DNA from: Cyanophora paradoxa
Lineage: Eukaryota; Glaucocystophyceae; Cyanophorales; Cyanophoraceae
DNA: 64,000 nucleotides
Assembly (NCBI GenBank): GCA_004431415.1
Contig: QPMI01000003.1
Coordinates: forward strand, 168,791 to 232,790
Direction: 5' to 3'
Positions 10,819-21,247 of the stretch are shown here, piece after piece. Below the pieces are notes generated by a model that was given only the letters and a program-made list of their open reading frames with translations, did not search any database and was not told the origin of the DNA. Position numbers and translations under genes: made by a program. The number at the start of each line of letters is the position of its first letter. Position 1 is the stretch's first letter.

Positions 10819-12197
10819 GGCTTTCATCGATTACATCAGCCGAAGCGGATCATGTCTTCTGCGCTAAACTACCTCGAGGCTGAATTGGAAGGAGCTCGAG
10901 AGGAAGCCGCCCACGCTGTAGATCCGCCGTCGGCAGGCTGGGCGGAAGTCTCGGACAAATTGAACCTCATCCTCCCGAAGAGCCTCGAGAGCGACAAGCG
11001 TATGCCCCTCTTCAAGCGGATTCTCTTCGAGCGCAGGTGGCCACCGAAAGACGATCCGCTAACTGCGATTGGTAAGCATTTAGCTCATGCCCGCGCACAC
11101 TCGATTGTGAGAAGACTCCGACGGCATGCGCAGGTCGTTTAAATACGGAGCTGGGGGAGAATGACACGTCGAACGAGCAAGACAGCATTTCCGAGCCCAG
11201 CGCGCGAGAAAAGCGACAGCGGATCCAGAGCCCGAGATCGTCAGCCGACGACGTCGACGTCAACGTCAACGTCGAAGTAGAAGTGGTTCGTCTGCGTTTG
11301 TCATGCTTCCGATTAATTGCTCAGCGGCTGGCTGAAATCCAACGATCTCTGTGTAGATGGGATTGGCTGGCTGTCGAGCAGATGTCGATGAAGTGGAAGA
11401 TACATCTGATTATGATCCAGATCCGGAGTCTAGATCTGCTGATCATGAAGACCTTCGTGATCATGAGGAAAGCGCGCGGAAGAAGCAACAACAGAGCAAG
11501 CTTAAGAGCCCAGGTCATGATCAACTTGAAGATCTAGATCTAGAAGTGGTTCGTTTGCAACTGCGTTTGTCATGCGTCGGACTTGAAATTGCTTGCTGAA
11601 ATCGCTGCGTAGCCGGGTGCTGGATGCGAGCGGAAAGGAAGAGGGGAGAAGTGGCAGCGCTGGGTTCTACTGTCGTGCGGAGGAAACTGCTTCTACTGCA
11701 AGGACCCTCGCATAACCAGCAATCTGCCTGAGCTCCTCAGCGAGTGGGAGATCGATCACTTGGAGCCAAGATCGGAGGGGGGCAAGAGCGCGCTGCAGAA
11801 CCTTGTCGCTGCTTGCAAGAATTGCAATTTGTGCATTCAATTTAATATTTCAGAATTTTCTTTGATCATGAAGCGAGTGCGGAACTGAGTGCAGAGCAGA
11901 CGGAAGAGCGACCTCTCGCATCGCGCATTCATCAAGCGATTCAAGGGCGAGAACTCCGGAAGTGGCATCGTGGCGGACTACGTCCGCTGCCACGCCCTTC
12001 GCAAGAACGGCCTGCGCTGCGAGCTCCCCGTGGAAGCAGGCGCCGAAAAGTACTGCGGGTGCGTGTCTTGATCTCTAAGCATCCATTTGCATGGAAAATG
12101 TGAGTTCGAAAAGTGATCGGCTCTGTGCAGTGATCACAGGGGCTTCGTTTGGCCGACAGATGACGAGCTATTTGGGCAAATATATATGATTTTGTGA
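10819..12197 (+). pseudogene. Host LRR gene, 3' part with HNH nuclease domain
   Basis: This continues the reading frame interrupted at 2525. I read exons 10819-11071, 11134-11286, a third opening after tctgtgtag near 11356 and ending at about 11548, a fourth opening after gctgcgtag near 11610 and ending at 11830, then 11900-12058 and 12131-12197. All use GT-AG introns of about 60-75 bases. The first exons give a charged, Asp-rich linker (DVDVNVNVEVEV). The fourth and fifth exons give an HNH fold: CGGNCFYC, then EWEIDHLEP, then NLVAACKNCN followed by RKSD, which is the Cx2C / xxDHxxP / N..L..C..CN pattern of bacterial-type HNH nucleases. A third Cys cluster (CHALRKNGLRC...YCG) lies at the C-terminus. 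The stop is TGA at 12195-12197. The model depends on splice sites I chose by eye, but every join keeps frame and the domain reads through two introns. Confidence 0.65.
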
Positions 12198-12729
12198 GAT
12201 ATTACGTATTTTTGTGTCGCGGTGTTTTGCGTTCTGTGTATTGTGTCGGGTCTTAATCAAGACGTTTTGTTATGGTACTGTACATGTGACGGGCCAGTCT
12301 TATAATATTGAGCCTTTATCTTAGATCTTTTAAATCCCTTAGATCTCCTACGATTTAGGTGAGATCTCCCTCGTGTGCCCTTCGAACTCGTATGATGGAG
12401 CGGAGACGTCGACGTCTTCTAGATCTGAAAGAGAAAGATCGCGATCGCGATCCTCTCGTCAAGCCGTCACCAAGACGGGAAATTCGAATTCACAGAAGAA
12501 TTCGAATTCGAACCGGCATTGAACAAGAATCATCGAAATTTAAATCTCTCTCGAGCTGTCTACTAGGGGCCAGTCTAGGGCGCTGCTGCTAGGCGGGGCG
12601 GTGCGGGCTTGCTAATTGGAAACTGAACAAGAACATGATTCATCGATATCATTGAGCAAGCAATCCTGATAATCTCCTGATAATGAAATTCAAAGGAACA
12701 TGACTCATCATTAGTCTAAAAGTAGCTGC
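12198..12729. other. Host intergenic region, no gene seen
   Basis: This gap lies between the convergent ends of the LRR-HNH gene and the F-box/LRR gene. It is AT-richer than the flanking coding DNA and contains several short repeats of TTAGATC / GATCTAGA type and of GAATTCGAATTC. One Arg-rich frame (12359-12592) is low complexity and unsupported. Presumably it holds both 3' untranslated regions. Confidence 0.5.
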
Positions 12730-15100
12730 CTACGCGGGGCGGCGCTTGCGTTCGCCGGGCTTGCCAGGGAGCAGCCGCGAGCCGTCCCAGAAGAAGTACT
12801 CCTGCGGAGTCTGTCCGATGTGCACCGCGCACCTGCCGTCCAGGGTTAACGTTTGATGTGTGTGTGCCAGAGGGCGGGCGGATCGGACCAGCACGGGGTG
12901 ACGGGGGAGAGCTTGAGGCCGGACGGCTTCAGGCGGGGGCACCCCTGCGCACTGCTCGGGGCGCTCAGAGGGCGAGAGGGGAGAAAGAGAAGGGGCGGAA
13001 AGGGGGTACTGGATCTTGATCAGGTCGGGGCTGGCCGCGCTGATCGACTGGACGTCCACATCCGCGAGATCGATCCGCTGGGGGTACGTCAGAGGCGAAG
13101 CGGAGAGGGGTACAGGGCCCAGGGCGGCGCACGCGCAGGCGGGGGAGGCAGGTGAGATCCATGTCGCGCGGCCCCGGCATCCCGCCGTACTGCGCGCCCG
13201 CGGGTCATGGGGGGGTACCGGTGGCGATCGCGAGGGGGGCGCGGCGCACGCAGAGGGTCTCGAGGCGGGGGGCGCCGCGGAGGGCGGCGGGGACGGCGGC
13301 GGCGATGCGGGGGAGGTTCTCGAGGGTGAGCTCCCGCAGCAGCGGCGCCTGCAGCGCGAAGCTGGCCGCGCTCTCCACGTGCCGCACGGCGAGCTCCCTG
13401 CGCCGCCGCTCGAGGAAAGGCGAGGGGCCGGGGCGGGGGCGGCGGGTCCGGGGCGGGCCTGAGGCGCGGGGCGGCGACGTGGAGGGCGCGGAGCGGGGCG
13501 CGGGGGGCGGAGGCGGGCCCCGCGTAGCCGGCCGGCATCCCCGAGAGCTCGAGGCGCTCCAGCAGCGGGCTCCGCCTGCAGAGCGCCGCGAGCCACGCGT
13601 CCGTCAGCACCGACGCCGCCACCAGCACCGCCGCCTGCGCCGCGGCGGGCGGGCGCCGCTCAGCGCCGCGTCGGGCGGGCCGGCGCGGGGCGGCGGGCGG
13701 GCGGGGAGCGGGCCTCGCGGAGGGACGGGGCGCGCAGGTCGACGTCGGCGTCGGCGCCCCACGGGCCGAACTCGAACTCCTCCAGCCTGCCGCGGCCGCC
13801 GAGTCAGCGGCCGGGCGGCCGGCGAGGGGGGCTCCACGGCGGGCGCCGGCGGGCGGACTTGGGGGCGTCGAGGAGGAGGGTGGAGCGGTGGCGGCAGCGC
13901 ATGCGGACGAGCGGCGGCGTGGTCTCGCTGGAGAGCCGCAGCGAGCGGCACGCCGGCAGCGGCAGCGGCAGCCGCTCGTCGGGGCCCCCGTCCGGCTTGA
14001 TCCTGCGCCCCCGGCCCGAGTGGGCCGCCGCAGAACGCTGCGGCGCGGCGGCGCGCGGGCGCGCGTATGCGCACATTATGCAGAGCGTCTCGAGGTTGAC
14101 GCAGGCGGCGAAGGGGGCCAGCATCGCCGCGGATGGGCCCCACTCCGGCATCTGCGGGCAGAGTTAGGGTCAGGCGCCGCCCGCGGTGGCCGGGCGGCCC
14201 CGCACGGTGATGTGGAGGTGCCTCAGAGCGGGCCCGAAGACCCCGGCGAGGTCCGTCTTGAAGAGCAGCACGCGGCCCGTGCGGACCGCTGCGGCCGCCT
14301 CAGCGGGCAGCGGGCAGCGGGGAGGGGGGCGGGGGGGTGGAGGAAGGCGGGGCGCGCTGGAGCAGAAGCCGTTGAGGTCGGGGCAGTGGACGGGGGCGGA
14401 GGGGGTGCTGAAGCTGCGGAGGGCGGGGCAGCCGGGGGCCCGCACGCGCAGCGCGGGGGCGGGGATCATGCTCTTCCACATGTCCTCCTGCAACTCCCAC
14501 TCGAACCACTCGTCCTGCGGGGGGGCCGGGGCGCGCTCTCGTCAGACCCCGCCGGCACGGAGGAGCCGAGGGAGAGAGCGCGCCTCCTCGAACGCGTCCT
14601 CCGTCTCCTCGTACTCCTCCTCGAAGTCGTCGCTCGCGTCCCAGTCCCCCCCGTCCCTCGGCGCCCCAGGCCAGCCGGCCGCCCTGCCGCCCCCGGCCGC
14701 CCGATCGACGCGGCGGGCGGGCGAGCTCGGCGGGGGGCGCACCCGCGGTCCGGGGCGCGGGGGCGGCGGCCGGCGAGCCAGATGCGCGGGCTGTCGAGGC
14801 GGACGCAGGCGCCGCGGCGCATGACCGTCGAGGCGCCCCTGCGCCGCCTCCGTCAGGCGGGCCGAGCAGCACCGCGCCGCACCGCAGGGCGGGGCGGGGC
14901 GGGGCGGGGCGGACCAGGGGCGGGGGGCCTGCAGGCCGTCGCAAGTCCAGATGTTGACGGAGAGGCCCTCGAGGCGCGGGCAGTCGCGGACGGTCAGGCT
15001 CTGCCCCGGCTGCGGGGAGCCCCACATCTCGTCGTCCTCCGCCTGGTTGCGCTGCCAACCAGCCGCAGCCTGCGCGCCCGCCGCCGTCGACACGAGAGCT

Positions 15101-15137
<37 letters not shown>

Positions 15138-16963
15138 ACCGCTCGATGGTGGGGGATCCCTCGATGAGGGTGACGGGGGCGGGCGTCCCGGCCGGCGGGA
15201 ACTCGCCGCCGGGCAGCTCCCACCGCACGGCGAGCGCCCGCAGGCCGCGCGTCGGCGCGTGCTTCACCGCCTTATCGCTGCCCGTGGAGACCGCGGCGTC
15301 GCCCAGCAGCGCCGAGAGCGCGAAGGCGTCCGCGGGGGGCGCCGCCGCCGCCACCGCGAGCGACTCGAGGCGGGGGAGCGCCTCGAGCAGCGCCGCCGCC
15401 TTGGGCCCGTTCAGCACGGGCCGCTTCGACTCCTCGTCGTCCTCGTCGTACGAGCCCCGCACGTCCAGCGCCAGCCTGCCGCCGCCGTCAGTTGCAAGCG
15501 CACAGCGAGAGATGCAAGAGGGCTGCGCGGGGCGCGCGCCGGACGAGGAACTTGCAGCGGGCGGTGATGCTCTGGAGCAGGGCGGCGTGCGGGCTCATCG
15601 CCGTGATCGCCAGGCCCCTCAGCGCCGGGTACTCCCGCGGGGCATCCGCGGCGCTGCCGGCGGGCCGGGTCAGAGGCGCCGGGGTCGGGGCGGGGCGCGG
15701 AGGCCGCGGCCACGGGGCGAACCGGGCGGGCGCGCCCTTCTTCTCGGGCGCGGGATCGAGCATCGGGTTGGGCACGCCGAAGAGGGCCTCGGCCACGCCG
15801 CTGCCCACGTCCAGGTTTCCAACGACGAGGTTCCGCAGGCCCTGCCGGCCCCGCGGCGGCGTCGGAGGGCGCGGGCGACACGCGCGCGCGGCGGCGCGGC
15901 GGCGCGCGCGCACCGGAGCGACGCGGGCAATGGCCACCGGGAGCGCGGCGGCGTCGCCCGTGGGGCGAGCCTCGACGCAGAGGGCGCGCAGCGGGGCGCC
16001 GCGCGTGGCCACGCCGGCGAGGAGCGCCGCCGCCGACGCCGCGCGGATCCCGACTGCGCCCTCCCTCGGCCCGCGCCCCTCCTGCTCCGCCGCGTGCATG
16101 TGGAACTCGTTCGACTCCAGAAGCTGGCCGGAAAGACTCGTGAGAGGGCTGCAGCGGCTCGATGGAGCCTTGGGCGGGGGAAGCGGTGGCGCACCTCGAG
16201 GCGGCGGAGGCGGGAGCCCCAGGTGCGGCCCTGGAGGACGGCCTGCGCCACCGTCACCGCGCGGCCTTGGGCCATCAGCGTGCCGAACTGCGAGGCGAGG
16301 ACGGCCTCCACGTGCGACTCGCCGATCGCCACCAGCTCCTCGGGGCCCTCCGGGCAGCCGCGGGTGAACGCCATCGTCCAGATCCCGGCTTTCGCCGCGT
16401 TCAGCTGCACCAGAGCGTTCGAGTCGAACTGCACCCTGCGCGAGGGACGACTGTGAGATCTAGAGCCAGCGGGGGCCGGCGTACGTGAACGTCCAAGCGC
16501 GTCAAAGCAAATGGAGCACCGATAAAGACGCTTGCAGGACGCGGCGAGGCCGAAGCGGGACTGCGCGTCGCCCAGCCTGCAAGCAGAACGTCGGCGCCGG
16601 CGCGTGTATATGACGCATGCACGCGGCGCACCGATCGAAGATCGAAGCAAGGATCGCGTCAGGGAGCGTCAGGATGAAGTCGCATCCCTCCTTGATGCCG
16701 CCGATCTCAGCAGAGCTCGAGTCGCCATCGACGGCCGCGGGACTCGCGGCGGGGACTTGCTGTTCGCATATCGCCCCCTCTAGATCTGATCGCTGAGGAG
16801 ATTTCGCGGAAGCGGACGTGGACGCGGGATCGGCCGGCGCCGGCGCGTGGTCGCCATGTGCTGTCGGAGGCCGCTGCGCGCTTCCGACTGGTGACGATCC
16901 ATCTGAGGATGCGGGCGCCTTCGATTTGGACGCCGGCTTGGTGTTCAGGAAGCCCTTCCGCAT
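12730..16963 (-). CDS. Host F-box / leucine-rich-repeat protein, about ten exons
   Basis: This minus-strand gene starts at the ATG at 16963. Its N-terminus is a Ser/Pro/Ala-rich leader followed by an F-box built across two exons: LPDAILASIFDR at the end of exon 1 (to 16632) and LGDAQSRFGLAASCKRLYR in exon 2 (16576-16520). The intron between has GTGCGC and a CTTGCAG acceptor. Exon 3 opens after TCGCGCAG near 16440. Downstream segments on the same strand carry LRR-like units in shifting frames: LLEALPRLESLAV, LRALAVRWELP, CPRLEGLSVNIW, CVNLETLCIMCAY, SPLLERLELSGM, APLLRELTLENLP, APRLETLCVRRAP. The end is near EYFFWDGSRLLPG with the stop at 12730. F-box proteins with LRRs recruit substrates to SCF ubiquitin ligases. 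Exact exon limits after exon 3 are not resolved. A run of CGG triplets encodes polyalanine at about 15100-15136. Confidence 0.6.
15100..15136. repeat. (CGG)n triplet microsatellite in coding sequence
   Basis: About twelve tandem GCG/CGG triplets sit inside the F-box/LRR gene. On the coding (minus) strand they read as an alanine tract directly before LVSTAAG. A G(4)CGG(4)C-type repeat also lies just upstream at about 14886-14910. Both are typical slippage-prone repeats of GC-rich genomes. Confidence 0.85.
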
Positions 16964-17186
16964 CGCAGGTCGAAGAGACCGTACCCCAAAACTTCAGCTG
17001 AGTCGAGCGGGACCTGTACCCAAACGCGTCCGGCTCGGTCGCCGGACGGCGGTCGCAGGAGCGCATAGCTGGCACACACACTCGGTCGACGCCGGGAGAA
17101 GGTTGGAGCCGCCCGCGAGCTGCAGCCTCCCCTGCAACGCGTCTGGCCCATGCCAGCGCGCGCAGCCTGCAGCTGGGCGAAGCGCG

Positions 17187-18519
17187 ATGCGGCACCAACA
17201 AGAGCGAGCTTCGGCTCCTACAACCAGCGGGGAGATTTACTACCTCGTCCCCAGTCGGCGGGAGGCGAACGCCGCCGAGGCGCCGACCGCGGCCGCGGCC
17301 GCGGCCGATGACCACGACGCGAGCGTTCGCGTGGGCATCGAGGCGGTCTGCTTCGAGCTCTGCGGCTTCCTGAAGGATGCTCTCGCAGCGGACAACATCC
17401 ACAAGCCCCGCGCGCGAAGGTCCGCTTGCGCATGCATATATATGCTCGCGCTGTGCGAATTCGCGCGCGCCAAGCTCGCTGACCGCGGCCGGACGCGCAG
17501 ACCAGCCGCCTCTCCCCGTCGACAGGCGCTTTGCAAGCCGAGAAGCGGTGCTGCGGATCTCGGGTCTGTGCTCGCTGATCGCGGGCGTCGGCGCGGAGGC
17601 GGAGCTGGGCGCGCGGCTCGGCGCGCTCTCCGACGACGAGCTGTGGGAGACGGTGATGGCGGCGGAGTACCTGCAGTGCGCGCCGGTCTCGGAGCGCCTG
17701 CGGGCGCTCGCGCGGGCGCGCGTCTGGCGGGGCGCCGGCGACGACGTGCGGGCGCTCGCCGCGGCGGGCGTCGCGGCGCCGGCGCCGGGGCGGCGCGGGG
17801 GAGCTCTTCGGGCGGCTCGCCGGCTTCGTGCAGGCGCTCGCCGGCCTCATCCCCGCCGGCCTCCGCCCGGAGGACGTGCGCGCCCTGCAGCCCTCCGTCG
17901 CCTACCACGTGCGCCCCCGCGCCCCGCGCCCCGCGCTGCCCCCGCGGGCCCTTTTGACCCCTCGTCGCAGTGGGCATACGAGCTGTGCGCTGCTGCAGGG
18001 GGCGAGGGGAGGGAGAACAGGCGCGTCCCAGCGAGCCCTCGCATTTTCTTGTCGGCCGCGGCCGCCCGCGCGGTTGACGACCCCTGCAGCGAGAAGGCTT
18101 ACGACCTCGCCGTCGCCGGCTTCGTGCGCGCCCGCTGGCCTCCCTGCGAGCCGCGAGCCGCGCGAGCCGACCGATCGGGCGCAGCGCGTGGCGGCGCGGG
18201 CGTACGAAGCGTACCCGGAGGCAGCGCGCCGCGTCATCGCTGAGCGCTCGGCCACCCTCCCGACCTCCCTCCTCGAGGGTGCGCCCGCGCGGGCGCCGCA
18301 CGCCCCCGCCGGGTGGGCGGGGCGAGTAACGGGCGGGCGGCAGATGTGCTGGGCGTGCCGTGCGGCGGGGGGCCGCTGGAGGAGGCGGCGGGGGCGCTGG
18401 CGGCGGTGCGGGCGCCCTACGCCGCCTTCACAGGCGTCGTCCTCCGAGTCTTCCGCTACCTCGTGCGTCGCGCCGCGGGCCGGGGCTGCGCGGGTGTGGC
18501 CCCGCTCGCTTGGGGGTAG
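17187..18519 (+). CDS. Host multi-exon gene, weak Skp1/BTB-like segment
   Basis: This plus-strand gene is divergent from the F-box gene. Exon 1 starts at ATG 17187 and reads through GEIYYLVPSRREA...FELCGFLKDALA to a donor GCGAAG|GTCCGC near 17419. Exon 2 opens after CCGTCGACAG near 17523 and carries FASREAVLRISGLCSLI and DDELWETVMAAEYLQCAPV. The last resembles the ELILAANYLDI helix of Skp1/BTB proteins, and the gene sits beside an F-box gene, but the match is weak and I treat it as a hint. Later parts continue in other frames (LFGRLAGFVQALAGLIPAG, SEKAYDLAVAGFVRA, RVAARAYEAYPEAARRVIAE), ending at TAG 18517-18519. Further exons or frame errors must exist. The stop falls exactly where base composition drops into the viral element, so the true 3' end may have been cut off by the insertion. 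Confidence 0.35.
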
Positions 18520-18871
18520 CCCCCACCAATTGCGCGACCTTCCCGCGACCATTTTCAATAAGCACATTTTCAGCATCACGAATCTCAGTCACAAAATCAC
18601 AAATTCGCACTGAGCCACACTGTATTTTTCAGACTTCTAACCTCTCCTTACTGAAACCAATCACGAAACCCTTTAATTCTCCACTTTTCTAATTCCTTAC
18701 CATTCCCAGTAAGCCCTTTAACTTTCCCCCGATCTCTCAGTAAGGACAGTAAGACCCTCATTTTTACGAAATGTTCCCGATCGTTTCCGGACTGTTTTCA
18801 GTTAGCCAAATTGAAAAATCCAGGTAAACCCCACCAAATAAACAGGTGATCCCCACTTAAAGATATCCCGA
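18520..18871. other. Left edge of viral element, non-coding
   Basis: Base composition changes sharply from GC-rich host to AT-rich sequence between 18519 and about 18560. No convincing open frame is present. The segment contains several AGTAAG words (near 18708, 18739 and 18748, two within a dozen bases of each other) and the complement CTTACTG near 18646, plus pyrimidine-rich stretches. It is the expected place for a terminal inverted repeat, but the matching right end is not recognisable in this window, so the exact boundary, terminal repeat and integration duplication cannot be given. Confidence 0.45.
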
Positions 18872-19210
18872 ATGTATAATGTAACAATGGCAAGCAATCA
18901 AGTAAATCTACCTGAGAGTAAGCGGTGCAATGTTTGCGATAAGGTAAAACCGGCATCGAGTTATGCATTGCAAAAGCGTAGCTCAGGGAATGTACTTTTG
19001 AATTGGAGGTGCAAAGTTTGCGACCGAGACTATCACAATTACCTTTATCATTTCGTGTTAAAAACGCGTCCGAAGATCGAAGTACAATCGAAGATATGCT
19101 CGCACTGCAAGATTGAGAAGCCTGCAAGCGAGTATAATAAAAAACAAAGCACAAAGGATGGTCTCTACTATCAATGCCGAGAATGTTATAGTAAAACTCG
19201 TAAGAGTTAA
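18872..19210 (+). CDS. Small double zinc-ribbon protein
   Basis: This protein has 112 residues, or 107 if it starts at the ATG at 18887. Four CxxC pairs are visible: CNVCDKVKP and CKVCDRDY in the first half, CSHCKIEKP and CRECYSKTRK in the second. They form two treble-clef or ribbon units with the recurring spacing C-x2-C-x(2)-KP-x-SxY. Such modules occur in small giant-virus and phage proteins next to HNH nucleases, but no HNH catalytic residues are present here. It is the first gene inside the viral element and faces the fibre block. Likely role: nucleic-acid binding or transcription regulation; that is inference. Confidence 0.65.
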   Translation: MYNVTMASNQVNLPESKRCNVCDKVKPASSYALQKRSSGNVLLNWRCKVCDRDYHNYLYHFVLKTRPKIEVQSKICSHCKIEKPASEYNKKQSTKDGLYYQCRECYSKTRKS

Positions 19211-19440
19211 AACCGAATTTCATTTTATATTTTTTAAAGCGAGTGTGTGCTGCCAAAAATGCCCACCTGCACACACTTGCGACTTCAATCGAAATGTACG
19301 ATTAGCATATTTACGACGAAGTACGACGATAGACCACGTTAAAATAAACTCGCGCCCCGCCCACTATGCAAGATACATGCCTTTCTTATGCATGATCTAT
19401 GAAAAATAACAATAAACCCATCTCTCATTCTTCGAATTCT

Positions 19441-19704
19441 TTACATAGGAGCACTCACAGGAATTTCGCTTGCCTTTCGAACAGTCCCCCTTGCAAACGC
19501 TTGCTCTACAATCGCTTCCTTTGTGAGTGGAATCGGAATTCCAGCACCAATACACGATTTAACTTCTTTGTCCACAATCTCATCAATCGCGATTCTCGCC
19601 CTATTATGAGCAGCATTATCGATCCAATCCTGAACAGAGTAGGCACAGTATTCCATTCCCAGCTTTTCAGTATCAGTTAGAACCACTTGGTAGAGGTTCG
19701 ACAT
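19441..19704 (-). CDS. Phage-like 87-residue protein, fibre-associated
   Basis: The protein starts MSNLYQVVLTDTEKLGMEY and contains WIDNAAHNRARIAIDEIV, then IPLTKEAIVEQAF..GTV. The pattern (short beta strand, TD/TEK, WIDNA-HNRAR-AIDEIV, then IP-K-EA/I-V) recalls small uncharacterised phage proteins found near tail-fibre genes; this is from memory and unconfirmed. A paralogue lies at 60245-60508, also directly beside fibre genes, so the association with fibres recurs in both clusters. It is 8 bases from the C1q-like fibre gene and probably cotranscribed with it. No signal peptide or membrane segment is seen. A fibre-assembly or fibre-capping role is plausible but inferred from position only. 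Confidence 0.6.
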   Translation of the reverse strand: MSNLYQVVLTDTEKLGMEYCAYSVQDWIDNAAHNRARIAIDEIVDKEVKSCIGAGIPIPLTKEAIVEQAFARGTVRKASEIPVSAPM

Positions 19705-19712
19705 TCTTTTAC

Positions 19713-20747
19713 TTATAATGCCGAAATTAATTCACCAGTCCAGAATGTATGTGCATTTTCACTTCCAATCAATGAACCACCTTCGAGATATAGTCTCACA
19801 GTATCACCCGCAGATAAGTTGATTAACATTGTTTGGTTGATAGATCTATATGCATTTACTCCCACTGAACCTACAATTGCAGTATTTTTAACAGATATTG
19901 GATTCGCATTATTTACTTTTATCGAAACTGACACAGATTCTGTGGAAGCTCCTGTTGTTCCATTCAGAAGGAATCTATAACAACCTGTAACAGGTGCTGT
20001 AAATACTCCGGATCCTGAATTAAAATGGTTGCCATTGTTTAGAAAAACATGACCCCAAGAAACATCCCCAACCGTGCTTTTAATTGAATTAAGTGCCGCA
20101 AAAAATCGAGGATGGTTTGGAGTCCCAAGATAAGAGTTTGTTCCATTAATAGATAAACCGTTCCAAGTGTAAGTTCCTGCAACTGCTCCGGATGTTGAAT
20201 TAGTTGTAGTGGCTGTAAATGTAGAAGCAATCTTTGCCCCACCTCTCTTGATCTCAAAATTGTCATTTGCACCCACGGTATCAATTGCATTTGTTTTGAT
20301 ACCACCACTTGCTGTTAGGAGCCCAGTAAACCCACCTGTTGTCCCACTCACAGCCCCGGAATAATTGGTAGCTGTCACAGTCCCATTAACTGATAGTCCA
20401 GTCCCAATCCATGCCCCGCCACTGTAAACTTGAAATGCCGCCGAATTCCTATCAGCCGGATTAAAAGCCGTTTTGGAATCCTGTTGACCTTCATATAGAT
20501 TTTCTTTGGTGACCAGCCCCGAAGATATTGCGGGTCGATTAGATACGATCATTTGAGTAGCTTTAACGAGTCCATCAATCTTGTCGGCTCTGAGTTCTTT
20601 GACTCTGAGTATGCTTTGGTCATTAAAAGAATCGGTTTTCGCTGTCTCAGTCGAAGGGTGGCTCGGAGATAAATCATAGACTGTGTGTTGGACATTATGG
20701 ACAGCACTGGCTGATAAGGAAAACACAGGCGTGAATACAGTCGACAT
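19713..20747 (-). CDS. Fibre protein with C-terminal C1q-like head
   Basis: This protein has 344 residues. The N-terminal 60-90 residues (ILRVKELRADK...GLVKATQMIVSN) form a conserved anchor also present in three proteins or pseudogenes at 58762-62609. The middle (GAWIGTGLSVNGTVTATNYSG, GLLTASGGIKT) has the short repeating strands of phage tail-fibre shafts. The last 130 residues are C1q/TNF-like: RFFAAL.., GHVFLNNGNHFNSGSGVFTAPVTGCYRFLLN, then beta strands to the end (GDTVRLYLEGGSLIG). C1q-like heads trimerise and bind proteins or sugars; on a virion this suggests a host-recognition fibre. The stop and the next gene (87-residue protein) are 8 bases apart. The reading frame is intact. Confidence 0.75.
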   Translation of the reverse strand: MSTVFTPVFSLSASAVHNVQHTVYDLSPSHPSTETAKTDSFNDQSILRVKELRADKIDGLVKATQMIVSNRPAISSGLVTKENLYEGQQDSKTAFNPADRNSAAFQVYSGGAWIGTGLSVNGTVTATNYSGAVSGTTGGFTGLLTASGGIKTNAIDTVGANDNFEIKRGGAKIASTFTATTTNSTSGAVAGTYTWNGLSINGTNSYLGTPNHPRFFAALNSIKSTVGDVSWGHVFLNNGNHFNSGSGVFTAPVTGCYRFLLNGTTGASTESVSVSIKVNNANPISVKNTAIVGSVGVNAYRSINQTMLINLSAGDTVRLYLEGGSLIGSENAHTFWTGELISAL

Positions 20748-21057
20748 CTTTTGATTGTTCTTTACTTATTAAGCGAGAATATTATTGTTTTGGAGAGGTC
20801 CGACAGCAATCCAATGGAGTTTAAGGGTGCGATTAGCTGCTTCTACATTTGTGAAATTAGTTGATGCGAAAGTTGTGAATCTTACGATCCAGGTAAACTT
20901 AGTTTTTAAACCCACACGAGTATTATTAACATACTCAGGTCCTATATATACACAGTTAGTCATGTCCCAATTTACAGAGTTGAAGCTATTCTCAATAGAG
21001 GTAGTAATCACTGCATCACTATAAAATGGGGTAGAGAATACGACCGTTCCCGATAAC

Positions 21058-21079
21058 TGAAAGGTTTCTCCTGCTGTGT
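21058..21079. repeat. Target-site duplication of SINE-like element, left
   Basis: A 22-base sequence beginning TGAAAGGTTTCTCC is repeated exactly at 21248-21269. The last T overlaps the poly(T) run of the insertion, so the duplication is 21 or 22 bases. Such length is typical of LINE-mobilised retroposons. Confidence 0.9.
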
Positions 21080-21247
21080 TTTTTTTTTTTTTTGCAAAAG
21101 TGGACGTCGCATTGATACACCACGGCACATGTATCAATGTTCTACGTGACGTGCCCTTCCGACCGGTCATCTATCTAGCCGAGGGTGCTAGCTAGGTGCC
21201 GGCCATGGGTCGCTCAATATGGGAGGTTCGCCTGAGTGGGGGAGCCA
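21080..21247 (-). mobile_element. SINE-like short retroposon with poly(A) tail
   Basis: This 168-bp insertion is flanked by a 21-22 bp direct repeat. It has a poly(A) tail of about 14-15 bases on the minus strand (T run at 21079-21093), so it was retroposed in minus orientation. Its body is GC-richer than the surrounding viral gene, fitting a host origin. The 5' end in element orientation is TGGCTCCCCCACTCAGG. I do not see a convincing RNA polymerase III A box or B box, and it does not match a tRNA, 5S or 7SL sequence that I can recognise, so it may be a truncated SINE or another small-RNA retrocopy. Confidence 0.8.

Noticed and set aside
13016-16456. Long plus-strand open frames opposite the F-box/LRR gene
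   Set aside because: They mirror GC-rich coding sequence of the minus strand; composition is Arg/Gly/Ala shadow and lacks domains, whereas the minus strand shows F-box and LRR patterns and splice sites.
20039-20308. Alternative minus-strand frame within the C1q fibre gene
   Set aside because: Overlaps the anchor-shaft coding frame entirely and has no similarity to the paralogous fibres.
21080-21247. tRNA-derived SINE assignment
   Set aside because: A GGTTCG word is present on the opposite strand, but spacing and orientation of A and B boxes are wrong.
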